Assembly: GCF_000517625.1 (NCBI RefSeq) | Contig: NZ_CP007055.1 | Coordinates: 2,232,001-2,296,000 of the forward strand | Length of the DNA stretch: 64,000 nt | Source: Halostagnicola larsenii XH-48 | GTDB taxonomy: Archaea; Halobacteriota; Halobacteria; Halobacteriales; Natrialbaceae | Direction of reading: 5' to 3' | Shown here: positions 21,357 to 29,893 of the stretch, in pieces | Layout: the number at the start of each line of letters is the position of its first letter | Numbering within the stretch: the stretch's first letter is position 1 | Translations under genes and position numbers: made by a program | Notes under the pieces: generated by a model | The model's input: only the letters and a program-made list of their open reading frames with translations | What the model was told of the DNA's origin: nothing | Database searches by the model: none

Positions 21357-21576
21357 GTCGAGGCGTTCGAACGCGCTGTACTTACGCGTGTCCTTTGGCC
21401 GTTCTGACTCGATCGGAGGTTCGTTACCTGCGTGCGGTACCAGTGGGTGGTGTGGCGACAACTCAGTGCGCGAATTGCTCACCGTAGATTCTACCAGTTG
21501 AGAGAGCTATTCCGAGACTCGTGCGAGATACAGGGCGCGTATCGCGCAGCGGGGAGAACTTATTCGTCCCCGAAGA

Positions 21577-21583
21577 ATTATAT
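21577..21583 (+). promoter_or_regulatory. TATA-like box for the gene at 21607
   Basis: ATTATAT is centred 27 bp before ATG 21607, in an AT-rich stretch. This supports a leaderless start. Confidence 0.5.
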
Positions 21584-21606
21584 CAATCAACCACAATTTT
21601 CGACCC

Positions 21607-22233
21607 ATGGGACGAGTTATCTCTTCATATATGAAATCACTCGAACGGTGGAGTCGGACGCTATTTCTCCTTGGTGGGGTAGTCCTAGTCGCTTACGCGG
21701 TGAGCCTGGCCGCCATCGGTCTCATGGATATGTCTTCCCCACGAACCATCTTCGGTGGTGCTGGATTCACTCTCGCTTTCCTGGGCCTCTTCGGGTTGTG
21801 CTCCGGGCTCACGGACCGAAGTCCCCAGTTGGCACACGCCGGTAGTATCTTTGCAGTCCTCGGCGCGCTAGGATTCACTCTGGCGTTCGTGTTAGGTATC
21901 GCTGAGTTCGTGGGGATAACGTCGCCAGCCTGGGTTAAAGTCGCCCTGCTACTGAATAACGTCTGGACTATCCTCGGATTTCTTCTCGTCGGTATCACAA
22001 GCCTGCGGACTGACGCATACCCACGGTCCCTCGGAGTTCTATTATTCGTGCCGGCAGTCCTCTTCGCTGCGAATACAACCCGTATAGCGTTCTTGGGTCT
22101 GTGGACTCCCTCGTGGGCACCATTCCTCCTCGGAAGTCTGCAGGCCATGACCATGCTAGCCATTGGCTACTCTCTCCATGATCAGTCCACTCCGACCGAG
22201 CCTGCGGAGCGACCGATCGATAGAACTGCGTGA
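21607..22233 (+). CDS. Multi-pass membrane protein of unknown function
   Basis: 208 residues with about six hydrophobic segments (roughly 18-40, 48-66, 76-98, 108-128, 140-160, 165-185) and short loops. There is no charged catalytic motif, and I recognise no family. Its codon use (many A/T third positions) and the AT-rich flanks differ from its neighbours, suggesting recent arrival or relaxed selection. The start is well supported by the promoter spacing. Confidence 0.75.
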   Translation: MGRVISSYMKSLERWSRTLFLLGGVVLVAYAVSLAAIGLMDMSSPRTIFGGAGFTLAFLGLFGLCSGLTDRSPQLAHAGSIFAVLGALGFTLAFVLGIAEFVGITSPAWVKVALLLNNVWTILGFLLVGITSLRTDAYPRSLGVLLFVPAVLFAANTTRIAFLGLWTPSWAPFLLGSLQAMTMLAIGYSLHDQSTPTEPAERPIDRTA

Positions 22234-22473
22234 AATTACATCGGGCTACCCCACTTTATTGGCTCTCTGCTGTATGCTGATCCAGTACTGAACTGCTGAA
22301 TTCACCCTCTGGATCTTGCGCGACCCTTGTGACAACTACTGTAGGAATTGGCAACCAGTCCGGTCACTCTGTTGTCTGTACTTACCGCGGCTTTCACCCA
22401 CAAACAGAGTGCTACATTCGGATCTTCTGAGACTGGCAACCGGCGTAACGCCTGCGGGTGCGGGCTCGAGCGC
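22234..22473. other. AT-richer non-coding stretch
   Basis: 240 bp of lower GC than the surroundings with no reading frame I can support. It may be remnant DNA linked to the membrane gene before it. Confidence 0.3.
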
Positions 22474-22812
22474 CTACTCGAGTAAATCCCCCTCAACGTG
22501 ACAGCCACAGGGGTAGGCGGTGTGATACGCCGGAACGAGTTGCACGACGGCAGCAACCGGCAGGCCACAGTTCGGGCACTCGGGCTGAGAGGACGGCGGT
22601 TCGTCGGTCACCCAGACGCCGTGGCTCGTCGCGACGAGCGAGATGCCCCGAACCTCGAGGCGGACTTCGACCGCGTCGCCGCCGGACTCGAGCAGCCGGG
22701 CGAGCGCTTCGGGGTCGAACTCCCGACCGAGTTGGTAGGCATCTGGAGGAACGCCCTCCTTCTCGAGGGTGCGAACGATGTCCACGACCAGATTGTCGGT
22801 CGATACGGTCAT
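22474..22812 (-). CDS. HalOD1-like output domain protein with Cys-rich tail
   Basis: 112 residues. Residues 5-70 (NLVVDIVRTLEKEGVPPDAY, then FDPEALARLLE, then a strand pair ending SHGVWVTDE) match the layout of the haloarchaeal HalOD1 domain, usually found as the output part of response regulators. The C-terminus adds CPNCGLP and CGC with a nearby His, enough for a zinc-binding or redox site. There is no receiver domain. A stand-alone signalling role is inference. Confidence 0.65.
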   Translation of the reverse strand: MTVSTDNLVVDIVRTLEKEGVPPDAYQLGREFDPEALARLLESGGDAVEVRLEVRGISLVATSHGVWVTDEPPSSQPECPNCGLPVAAVVQLVPAYHTAYPCGCHVEGDLLE

Positions 22813-22907
22813 CGCTCGCGCCTCCCCTCGAGTGGGTGTGCAGTGCTCGGCGGTGCGGTCGCCGTCGCTAGTGGTGGTCGACTTCGATTCGTCTGTCGGA
22901 CGGGATG

Positions 22908-22913
22908 TTTAAG
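22908..22913 (+). promoter_or_regulatory. TATA-like box before the short transcript candidate
   Basis: TTTAAG is centred 25-26 bp before the ATG at 22936. Confidence 0.4.
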
Positions 22914-22935
22914 CCCGCGGAGAAGATATCCAATC

Positions 22936-23061
22936 ATGGCAACCGATCCATTGAGCGGTCGGAAGCCACGTCTCGGGTGCTTGACCCACCCGGGGCATTT
23001 CAATACGAAACGTCCCCATGCTGCGGAGTGTGTGGCTTCCATTCGATGCAATGACCTGTAG
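22936..23061 (+). other. Short transcript candidate: 41-codon ORF and/or structured RNA
   Basis: A 41-codon ORF (ATG 22936, TAG 23059) starts exactly one leaderless spacing after a TATA-like box. It would hold three Cys and three His (CLTHPGH, then H28, C31, C37), enough for a small zinc protein, but GC3 is only about 57 percent. The same DNA forms a strong fold: GGAAGCCAC (22961-22969) pairs with GTGGCTTCC (23032-23040). Inside are the hairpin CGGGTG/CACCCG with a 7-nt loop and a GGGC.TTTC/GAAA..CCC arm. It could be either, both, or chance. Confidence 0.35.
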
Positions 23062-23255
23062 TGTCATATAACTACTGTTTCAGGCCGGGAATAATGTGTC
23101 TTTGAGAGATGTGTGGAGCCGTCCGACTTCGACAGTACGGGCTGCTCGAGTGCTCGAGAACACCGCTATCGCTGGCAACTAGGATTTACACGTCCTCCCC
23201 AACCGATTCGCTCGTTCGTACACTCACTCGCTCATCCCTCGCACGAGTGGCACTC

Positions 23256-23278
23256 GCGGGTCGCGAATAGCGACCCGC
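23256..23278. repeat. Perfect 9-bp hairpin
   Basis: GCGGGTCGC-GAATA-GCGACCCGC is a perfect 9-bp stem with a 5-nt loop. It lies in a low-complexity stretch of repeated CTCGC/ACTCG words, about 130 bp before the DUF1405 gene. It may be a dispersed palindromic unit. Confidence 0.6.
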
Positions 23279-23404
23279 TCTCGAGCGCGCGCCACTGTAC
23301 GTGGCTTTGTTGGTATCCGGTACTCCCTAAAATCGCACCAGGCGTGAAAGTGAAATGACCCTCGACCGCTATCGTTTTGGGGGTTCCGCTCATCGCGTCG
23401 GACA

Positions 23405-24109
23405 ATGTCCGCGACGAGTCGGTTGCCCGACCGAACGCCGCTGCCGAAGTATTTCGCGCCCGTTCCGAAGGTGATCGAGGATCTCGGACTGCGACTGGCG
23501 TGGGTCGTCGTCGCGGTCAACCTTCTGGGGACCGCGTTCGGCTTCTGGTACTACAGCGGGCAGTTCACCGAGACCGCGACGATCATGTGGCCGTGGGTCC
23601 CTGACAGCCCGCTGGCGACGCTGTTTATCGCGCTGGCGATCGCCTGCTGGAAGCTCGGTCGCGAACAGGCCTGGCTCACCGCGCTCGCGTTCGTCGGCAA
23701 CATCGTCCTCGGCCTGTGGACCCCGTTCACCCTGCTGGTCTTTGCCGACGCGTACGCGGGCCTGCACTGGGCGATGTACAACTTTTTGTTCTGGAGCCAC
23801 CTCGCGATGGTCGTCCAGGCGCTGGTGCTCTATCGCATCACCGACTTTCCGCTCTCCGCCGTCGCCGTCGCGGCCGTCTGGTACGGCAGTAACCTCATCG
23901 TCGATTACTTCGTCCCGATCGTCGGCAACCCCCATCATACATCGATCCCCGTCGCTCGAGACACCGAGCTATTCCTCGAGGCCGACGCGCTGGGTGTTAT
24001 CGCCGCCGGTGAAGTGACGTTCACGTTCGCCGCCGTCTTCCTGGCGCTGGCGATCCGGATCAAACTGTGTGAACTGGGCCGACTCGAGCGCGGGCGGACC
24101 GAGACCTGA
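23405..24109 (+). CDS. DUF1405 family membrane protein
   Basis: 234 residues with about six to seven membrane helices. Family-typical features are an aromatic first helix followed by NLLGTAFGFWYYSGQF, WPWVPDSPLATLF, and ADAYAGLHWAMYNFLFWSHL with conserved Asp, His and Trp. DUF1405 is found in archaea and Bacillus (YpjA-like) with unknown function. Its start is ATG 23405. Confidence 0.85.
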   Translation: MSATSRLPDRTPLPKYFAPVPKVIEDLGLRLAWVVVAVNLLGTAFGFWYYSGQFTETATIMWPWVPDSPLATLFIALAIACWKLGREQAWLTALAFVGNIVLGLWTPFTLLVFADAYAGLHWAMYNFLFWSHLAMVVQALVLYRITDFPLSAVAVAAVWYGSNLIVDYFVPIVGNPHHTSIPVARDTELFLEADALGVIAAGEVTFTFAAVFLALAIRIKLCELGRLERGRTET

Positions 24110-24127
24110 GCGCTCGAGAACGGCCGG

Positions 24128-24499
24128 TCACTCGCGGCAGGGGTGGACGAGGTCGTCGGTTTCGGCCAACTCGAGGTAGGGATCGAGTTGCTCGCAGCCG
24201 GGCAATCGTTCGACTCGTTCGGTGGTCGGATCGTAAGCAACGACCTCCGCCTCGACCAGTTTCGGTAAGTGGGTGTGGTGCAGTCCCGTACTGATTCGCT
24301 CGCGGTCGTCCGGACGCTGGGTGCCCTCGCGGTGGGCGATTCCGTCGGCGAGTTCCTCGATCGACACCGCTCCAACTCGTCGGGAGAGAAAGTACAGCGC
24401 GTGGCGTCTCCGGCGGTCGAGCAACAGGTCGAAGATTTTGTTCGGCGGGAGGGATACGTCGTCACTTCGGTGGTCGACGTCCGTGGTATCTGAGTTCAT
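24128..24499 (-). CDS. DUF7344-like winged-helix protein
   Basis: 123 residues. NKIFDLLLDRRRRHALYFLS begins a winged-helix fold, followed by SIEELADGIAHREG and, after a variable loop, LHHTHLPKLVEAEVVAYD, the recognition and wing region. It is the haloarchaeal DUF7344 type, presumed DNA-binding. It is convergent with the DUF1405 gene (18 bp between stops). The C-terminus ends in Cys-Arg-Glu. Its target is unknown. Confidence 0.8.
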   Translation of the reverse strand: MNSDTTDVDHRSDDVSLPPNKIFDLLLDRRRRHALYFLSRRVGAVSIEELADGIAHREGTQRPDDRERISTGLHHTHLPKLVEAEVVAYDPTTERVERLPGCEQLDPYLELAETDDLVHPCRE

Positions 24500-24685
24500 G
24501 GGTTCCTATACTCGGCCTACGCGGCGGCTGGCGAGCGATCGTCTCGAACCGACCTCAGCTGAGCACAGTACTCGATTGGCGGACGGTTTCATAACCTTTC
24601 CCCAACTACCATTATCCCCTGAAAGTAAGGCTCACCCATCCATTACGACGCGGTTCGATACCCCTCGAGCGCCGTCGGCGTACGC

Positions 24686-24961
24686 TCACTCGGGTTCGAG
24701 CCCTGTCGTCGCATCCGACGGCGTCCCCTCGCCGTCTTCCTCGCCACTCGCCGTCGGCCGGCGCTCGATTCGGACGGTCCAATCGGGGACGGAAGACGGT
24801 TCGGAGACGAACACCCACTGTCGCTCGATCGGAACGCCGCTCGCGAACGCCTCGAGAATAAGCGATTCGAGGTCGCGTTCGAATTCGGTGATCGCCTCCG
24901 CGGTGTCTTCGTCGTAGTAATTTGCTGCCATAGCGTCATCGGTGTACGGCAAGTCGTACAC
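24686..24961 (-). CDS. Small acidic hypothetical protein
   Basis: 91 residues from GTG 24961 or 81 from ATG 24931. One long acidic helix (ITEFERDLESLILEAFASG) is followed by strands IERQWVFVSE and DWTVRIERRP, then a disordered tail. No family recognised with confidence. A TATA-like TTTATATTC 27 bp before the GTG supports that leaderless start. Confidence 0.6.
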   Translation of the reverse strand: MYDLPYTDDAMAANYYDEDTAEAITEFERDLESLILEAFASGVPIERQWVFVSEPSSVPDWTVRIERRPTASGEEDGEGTPSDATTGLEPE

Positions 24962-24982
24962 TCCGCTATCCTAGCTAGCTCG

Positions 24983-24992
24983 AGAATATAAA
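24983..24992 (-). promoter_or_regulatory. TATA-like box supporting a GTG start at 24961
   Basis: TTTATATTC on the minus strand is centred about 27 bp before GTG 24961 and 57 bp before the in-frame ATG. Confidence 0.45.
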
Positions 24993-25098
24993 CTCGCCGT
25001 CAGGAACGACTGACAGACGGAACCGCTGACGGGTAGCCGATCCCGGCGGGTTTTCCCGCCGCGCGCACGCCAGAGCGGCCCACCGCCTGCGATCGGCA

Positions 25099-27813
25099 TT
25101 AGTCTTCGTTGTCGACGATGATGACCGCCGACTCGGTCTCGAGCATCTCACCGTCGCCAGAGTAGGTTCGCTCGAGCGAAACCTCGAACAACTCGTCCTC
25201 GAGTTCCTCGCCCGCAACGCGCAAGACGCCAGCATCGTCGTCGATCTCGTACTCGCCGCTCTCGATCCCCGCGTCGATGTCGCCGACCTTCGAGCCGTAC
25301 TTCGGCCCGAGCGTGGAGTAATCCAGATCGATCGAGGCGACCTCGGTCGAGATTTCGGGTTGGCTCTCGAGGACTTCGAGATCTGCGACGTGCATCACGT
25401 CCCGAACTGCGTTCTCGAAGCCGCCGATCGATCCGTAGACGGCGACGGCGTCGAGTTCCTCGTTGAGCGGTAGCTGGCGCTCGCTCTTGTAGCGTCTGAG
25501 CGCCGAGATGACCTCCGTGGCCGTTTCGCCGGCCTCGAGGTCGGCCTCGTACCCGCGCGGTTCGGGCCACTCTCGCCGGTGGATGCTCTCGAGGTCGTCG
25601 CCGTCTGCGGCGCTCGTTTCGCCCGCATAAACGGCTTGCCAGATCTCCTCGGTCACGTGAGGCAAGATCGGTGCCCACAGCTCGAGGAAGGTCCGGTGTG
25701 CCGTTCGCAAGGCGTACTGGGTCGATGGATTGTCTTCCCGGGTCTTTGCGATCTCGAGGTAGTCGTCACAGAAGGTGTTCCAGAAGAACGTTCGCAGGCG
25801 GTCGCGAGCCTTCGCAAACTCGTAAGCCTCGAGATATTCGGTGAGGTCGTCGATGGCGTCGTCTAACTCCGCGAGCAGCCAGCGGTCGATCGCCTCGAGT
25901 TCGGCCGGCTCGTCGGGGGCCCGCGGGGCGAGCGTGTCGACGAGTTTCGAGGCGTTCCAGAGCTTCCGGAGGAGCTTCTCGCCCGCCCGGAGGTCTTTCT
26001 CCTGGTACGGGAAGTCGTCGCCGACCGCGGCGTTTGCCGCCCAAAAGCGGATGGCGTCGACGGGGTACTCCGCGAGCACGTCGTCGGGATCGACGACGTT
26101 GCCGCGGGATTTGGACATCTTCTCGCGGTTTTCGTCCAACACGTGGCCGTTGATCAGCGTCGCGTCGAAGGGCACCTCGCCGGTGTGCTCGTAGCACTTG
26201 ACGATGGTGTGGAACAGCCAAAAGGAGATGATGTCGTGGCCCTGCGGGCGCAGATCGAACGGGTAGAGTTCGGGACTGTCCATCTCGAAGGACTCGCTCT
26301 CGGCGTCCCAGTCCCAGCCGGCGTTGATCAGGGGCGTGAGCGAGGAAGTCGCCCACGTGTCGAAGACGTCCTCTTCAGGTTCGAACGCGTCGTTGCCACA
26401 CTCCGGACAGCTGTCAACGGGCGGCTCATCCGAGAGCGGATCGACGGGAAGATCGGCCTTCTCGGCGATGACCGCGTGGTCACAATCCGTGCAGTACCAG
26501 ACCGGGAACGGGATCCCCGAGTCGCGCTGGCGGGAGATCAGCCAGTCCCACTCGAGGCCCTCGATCCAGTGGCGATAGCGGGTGAACATCTTCTCGGGGT
26601 ACCACTCCATCGCTTCGCCGGCCTCAAGGTACTCGTCGGTGTGATCCAGCACTTCGACGTACCACTGCTTGGAGACGCGGTACTCGACGGGCGTGTCACA
26701 GCGTTCGTGGACACCGACGTCGTGGACGATCTCGCGCCGGTCGCGGAGGTGGCCCGCCTCGTCGATGTCCTCAACGATCGCTTCTCGAGCCTCCTCGGTG
26801 GACAGTCCCTCGTAGTCGCCCGCCAGGTCGGTCATCGTCGCGGTCTCGTCGATCGCGACCCGCAGCGGCAGGTCGTGGGCCTGGTACCACTCGATGTCGT
26901 TCTGGTCGCCGAAGGTACAACACATCACGACGCCGCTGCCTTTCTCCATGTCGACGCGGTCGTCTTCGATGATCGGAACCTCGTGACCGAACAGCGGGAC
27001 TCGAGCCGTCTCGCCGACGAGATCGCGGTTGTCCTCGTCGTCGGGGTGGACGAAGACCGAGACACAGGCCGGGAGGAGTTCGGGCCGGGTGGTCGAGATG
27101 ACGAACTCCTCGCGCGGTGGGTTCTCCCCGGTAAGTCCGAACGCGATGTCGTTGAAGTGCGAGTGGCGCTCGTCGTCTTCGGTCTCGACCTGGGAAATCG
27201 CGGTCTCGCACTCGGGACACCAGATCGCCGGCGCTTTTTTGCGATACTCGCGGCCCTTCTCGTAGAGGTCGATAAAGGAAAGCTGGGAGATGCGCTGAAC
27301 GCGCGGTTCGATCGTCTTGTAGGTGTGATTCCAGTCGATCGAACAGCCGAGCGACTGCATCTGCTCGGTGAACTCCGCCTCGTACTTCTGGCAGACTTCC
27401 CGGCAGCGTTCCTGAAACTCCCGGCGCTCGAAGTCCTGGTGGCGAATGTCCAGGTCTGACTCGGTCAGACGCTCGCTCGCGATGCCGTTGTCGTCGTACC
27501 CGAACGGGAACAGCACCTCGCCGTCGTACATCCGTCGGAAGCGGGCGGCGAAGTCCTGCAGCGTCGAGCCGTAGAGGTGGCCCATGTGTAGGCTCCCCGA
27601 CACCGTCGGCGGCGGCGTGTCGATGGCGTAGACGGTGTTCGGATCGCGCTTCGGATCGCCGTCGTAGGCGTAGACGTCCTCGTCGACCCACTGGCGCTGC
27701 CAGCGCGACTCGACCGTCTCCGGCTCGTACCCGCCCTCGAGATCCGGATCGTCGAACGAACGTTCGGCTTCGGCGTCGCCGTCGGTCTCGGGGTTCGGGG
27801 TCTCCGTGCTCAT
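25099..27813 (-). CDS. valS: Valyl-tRNA synthetase
   Basis: A 904-residue class I synthetase. HIGH is HMGH (76-79) in PTVSGSLHMGHLYG. The CP1 editing domain includes FVISTTRPELLPACV. Zinc-binding CPEC and CTDC pairs are present, and KMSKS is exact in REKMSKSRGNVV. The anticodon-binding domain follows, then a short C-terminal region. It charges tRNA-Val. The start is ATG 27813, which gives an acidic N-terminal extension typical of haloarchaea; the in-frame continuation to 27933 begins with TTG and is not conserved in style. Confidence 0.98.
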   Translation of the reverse strand: MSTETPNPETDGDAEAERSFDDPDLEGGYEPETVESRWQRQWVDEDVYAYDGDPKRDPNTVYAIDTPPPTVSGSLHMGHLYGSTLQDFAARFRRMYDGEVLFPFGYDDNGIASERLTESDLDIRHQDFERREFQERCREVCQKYEAEFTEQMQSLGCSIDWNHTYKTIEPRVQRISQLSFIDLYEKGREYRKKAPAIWCPECETAISQVETEDDERHSHFNDIAFGLTGENPPREEFVISTTRPELLPACVSVFVHPDDEDNRDLVGETARVPLFGHEVPIIEDDRVDMEKGSGVVMCCTFGDQNDIEWYQAHDLPLRVAIDETATMTDLAGDYEGLSTEEAREAIVEDIDEAGHLRDRREIVHDVGVHERCDTPVEYRVSKQWYVEVLDHTDEYLEAGEAMEWYPEKMFTRYRHWIEGLEWDWLISRQRDSGIPFPVWYCTDCDHAVIAEKADLPVDPLSDEPPVDSCPECGNDAFEPEEDVFDTWATSSLTPLINAGWDWDAESESFEMDSPELYPFDLRPQGHDIISFWLFHTIVKCYEHTGEVPFDATLINGHVLDENREKMSKSRGNVVDPDDVLAEYPVDAIRFWAANAAVGDDFPYQEKDLRAGEKLLRKLWNASKLVDTLAPRAPDEPAELEAIDRWLLAELDDAIDDLTEYLEAYEFAKARDRLRTFFWNTFCDDYLEIAKTREDNPSTQYALRTAHRTFLELWAPILPHVTEEIWQAVYAGETSAADGDDLESIHRREWPEPRGYEADLEAGETATEVISALRRYKSERQLPLNEELDAVAVYGSIGGFENAVRDVMHVADLEVLESQPEISTEVASIDLDYSTLGPKYGSKVGDIDAGIESGEYEIDDDAGVLRVAGEELEDELFEVSLERTYSGDGEMLETESAVIIVDNED

Positions 27814-28163
27814 GCTCTCACCGCCCGCGGCGGGCGTCGTCGATGCTGTCGGTGGCGCTGTCGTCGAAATCGGAGTCGGTGTTCGAACATCGGTAATACC
27901 AGTCGTTACTCGCCTGAATCCAGTCGTGAACAATACATCCGTCGAAACGGGGTGGACAGGAGGGCCTAGGACGGCCCTACGAAAACGGCGGCCGGCGGAT
28001 CGGTCGCCCCTCGATACGTCCTGAACGCGAAATCGGCCATACGCAATAGTTCCTCGACCGACCGAGTTATGTGTTTCGCGTCCGGCGGCGCGAACCGAAT
28101 CGGGCCGCTCGGCTCAGCGATTAGGGGCAACTATTGTATAGGAGATAGCCATAAGTAATTCGT
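27814..28163. other. Divergent intergenic region, valS and DUF7344-like gene
   Basis: 350 bp holding the valS upstream region and the promoter at 28134. A small inverted repeat AGGGCC-TAGGAC-GGCCCT lies near 27962. I see no T-box-like or other leader structure and no RNA gene. Confidence 0.35.
28134..28141 (+). promoter_or_regulatory. TATA-like box for the gene at 28164
   Basis: TTGTATAG is centred 26 bp before ATG 28164. Confidence 0.5.
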
Positions 28164-28517
28164 ATGCCTTCCACCGACACCCAACCGATCAGTCGGGAAA
28201 CAGCCTACCGCCTTCTTTCGAAGTCCCGGCGTCGACACCTCCTCACCCTGCTGTTCGAACTCGAGGAAGAATCGCTCGAAACGCTCGGCCGGAAAATCGC
28301 CGCCAGAGAGACAGACGAGTCCCCAAGCGACGTCCCAGAGCGAACGTACACTCGGGTCGTAACGGCGTTGATCCACTGTCACATCCCTTATCTGGCTGAC
28401 TACGGACTCGTCGACTACGACCGTGAGACGCGGACGGTAACCCTCGAGACCGCCGCTCGAGAGCGGTTTCCGTTTCAAACGACAGAAGAGCAGTTTTTCA
28501 CCTCCCTGGCGGATTGA
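28164..28517 (+). CDS. DUF7344-like winged-helix protein
   Basis: 117 residues. ETAYRLLSKSRRRHLLTLLFELE begins the winged helix, then ETLGRKIAARE and ALIHCHIPYLADYGLVDYD, in the same order as the protein at 24128. A predicted DNA-binding regulator with no ligand domain. Start supported by the promoter. Only 36 bp separate its stop from that of the convergent CARF-like regulator. Confidence 0.8.
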   Translation: MPSTDTQPISRETAYRLLSKSRRRHLLTLLFELEEESLETLGRKIAARETDESPSDVPERTYTRVVTALIHCHIPYLADYGLVDYDRETRTVTLETAARERFPFQTTEEQFFTSLAD

Positions 28518-28553
28518 CGGGATACTGAACCGAAACCAGCCGCATCGGGCCGC

Positions 28554-29501
28554 TCACTCCGAGAGCACGTCGTCGGAGTGCGATCGAACCCACAGCTCGC
28601 CGATCCGCGAGAGTCGCGTTCGGTAGGACTTTCCGTGTTCTTCGCGCTCTATGTACCCTTTCCCGCCCGGACCGAGTCGATCAACGTTGTAGATGACTTT
28701 CGAACGAAAGCTATCGGTGTACTCCTCGTTGAGTTCTCGAGCTAACGCCTCGGCCAGTTCCGACACGGAGGCGAACTCGCCGTCCTCGCCGAGTTTGTAC
28801 AGGATGAACTCCTCGAAGGGTTTGACGTTCGAAAACGACGCCACCGGCAGTTCGACGATGTGCGAACCGTCTATCTCTTTCGCACCGATCGTCGTCCCCC
28901 GCTCGTCGAACTCCGAGAGCAGGTCTCGAGCGCTCTCGAGTCGATTCACGATTCGATCGCGGTCGACGCCGTCACCTGACTGATCCACTTCGGCGCGGTC
29001 AGCGCCGTTGATCGGTTCATCATCGAGAAGTTCCTCGAGCAGGGTCGACTGCCGGCGTAGCTCTTCGGCGAGTTCGGTCTCGAGGTACTTTTCCGGGGCG
29101 GTGTAGTAGGTGTGAATCTGTTCGCGTTCGTCCTGGCGCTCGACCATCAGCGAGTGGGCGGCGTTTGCGAACGCGAAGCTCACGGTTCGGGGCATGGCCG
29201 CGATGTTGACCCAGACTTCGTTCCCGTTATCCAGTTCGTTCGTTATCAGGTCGTAGGCCTGTTCGAACGCCGCGTCGTAGTCGTAGACGTTCTCGAGGAC
29301 GAACCGATCCGTGCTCGCGCCGAGTAAGTTCTCGAAATCCGCCTCGAGCTTGCCCGAGAGGTGTCTCGAGTACTCGACGTTGGCCTCGCTGCCGACGGCC
29401 CCCTCGAGGAGGATGACTCGATCGACGTCGATCTGATCGCGAACCAGCGGGGCGATCAGCCGATCGTAGTCGAATCCGACCGGAACGATGTGCGTTTGCA
29501 T
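28554..29501 (-). CDS. HFX_2341/DUF6293-type regulator with CARF-like N-terminus
   Basis: 315 residues. The N-terminal half has the Rossmann-like CARF layout: IVPVGFDYDRLIAPLV, DRVILLEGAVGS, and VWVNIAAMPRTVSFAFANAA, the last like the nucleotide-facing loop of Csa3-type proteins. A linker rich in Asp/Glu follows, then a winged-helix C-terminus with LYKLGEDGEFASVSELAEAL. The family is known in haloarchaea as DUF6293. CARF domains sense cyclic oligonucleotides in CRISPR systems, but no cas gene or array is in this window, so its ligand is open. Confidence 0.8.
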   Translation of the reverse strand: MQTHIVPVGFDYDRLIAPLVRDQIDVDRVILLEGAVGSEANVEYSRHLSGKLEADFENLLGASTDRFVLENVYDYDAAFEQAYDLITNELDNGNEVWVNIAAMPRTVSFAFANAAHSLMVERQDEREQIHTYYTAPEKYLETELAEELRRQSTLLEELLDDEPINGADRAEVDQSGDGVDRDRIVNRLESARDLLSEFDERGTTIGAKEIDGSHIVELPVASFSNVKPFEEFILYKLGEDGEFASVSELAEALARELNEEYTDSFRSKVIYNVDRLGPGGKGYIEREEHGKSYRTRLSRIGELWVRSHSDDVLSE

Positions 29502-29893
29502 AGGGTATACTTCGTCGGAGTCATTATGAATCCCGGGACGTTCGATCGCTCGACTGCAAGCGGAAAAAGCAGGTAGTGTCGCGTAAATCGATATCTCGGA
29601 TCGCCATCTCGAACGACGGAAGCGAGAACATCAGAGTCGGCGTACGATCTTGCTTCCAGATATCTTCATTGGGGACGAAACGATTCCGTCGATTTCCAGG
29701 CGACGGGAATCGGCTCGTGACTGATTCGAATAGCCGCCGAACTCCCACTGATGGCAGTACCACGCGTCCCGCCGGTTCGTCGCTTGAGGGGAGTGTCACC
29801 GACGTCGGATTCGGCCGTGCGTCGGTCCGCGTTCGGACCCGTGCTTGCTACCGGGTGGACTCTTGCCAACGATGTCGCTTCCGGGTGGTCGCG
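29502..29893. other. Intergenic region upstream of cydA
   Basis: 392 bp. An open frame runs through it into cydA but lacks family sequence and the hydrophobicity of CydA. I see no clear TATA box at the usual distance from ATG 29894, so cydA may have a longer leader. Confidence 0.35.

Noticed and set aside
22809-23051. An 80-residue minus-strand ORF across the folded region near 23.0 kb
   Set aside because: It is basic and lacks haloarchaeal codon bias, and I see no promoter on that strand. The plus-strand promoter is the stronger signal.
24660-24710. tRNA-like T-arm string ggttcgagccc
   Set aside because: No acceptor stem or anticodon arm can be built around it, and it lies in the coding sequence of a small gene.
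26143-27459. A 438-residue open frame opposite valS
   Set aside because: It mirrors the valS codon pattern and overlaps a certain gene along its full length.
27814-27933. N-terminal extension of ValS, or a leader control element
   Set aside because: The extension starts with TTG and is Thr/Pro-rich without family similarity. No anti-terminator or T-box-like structure was seen.
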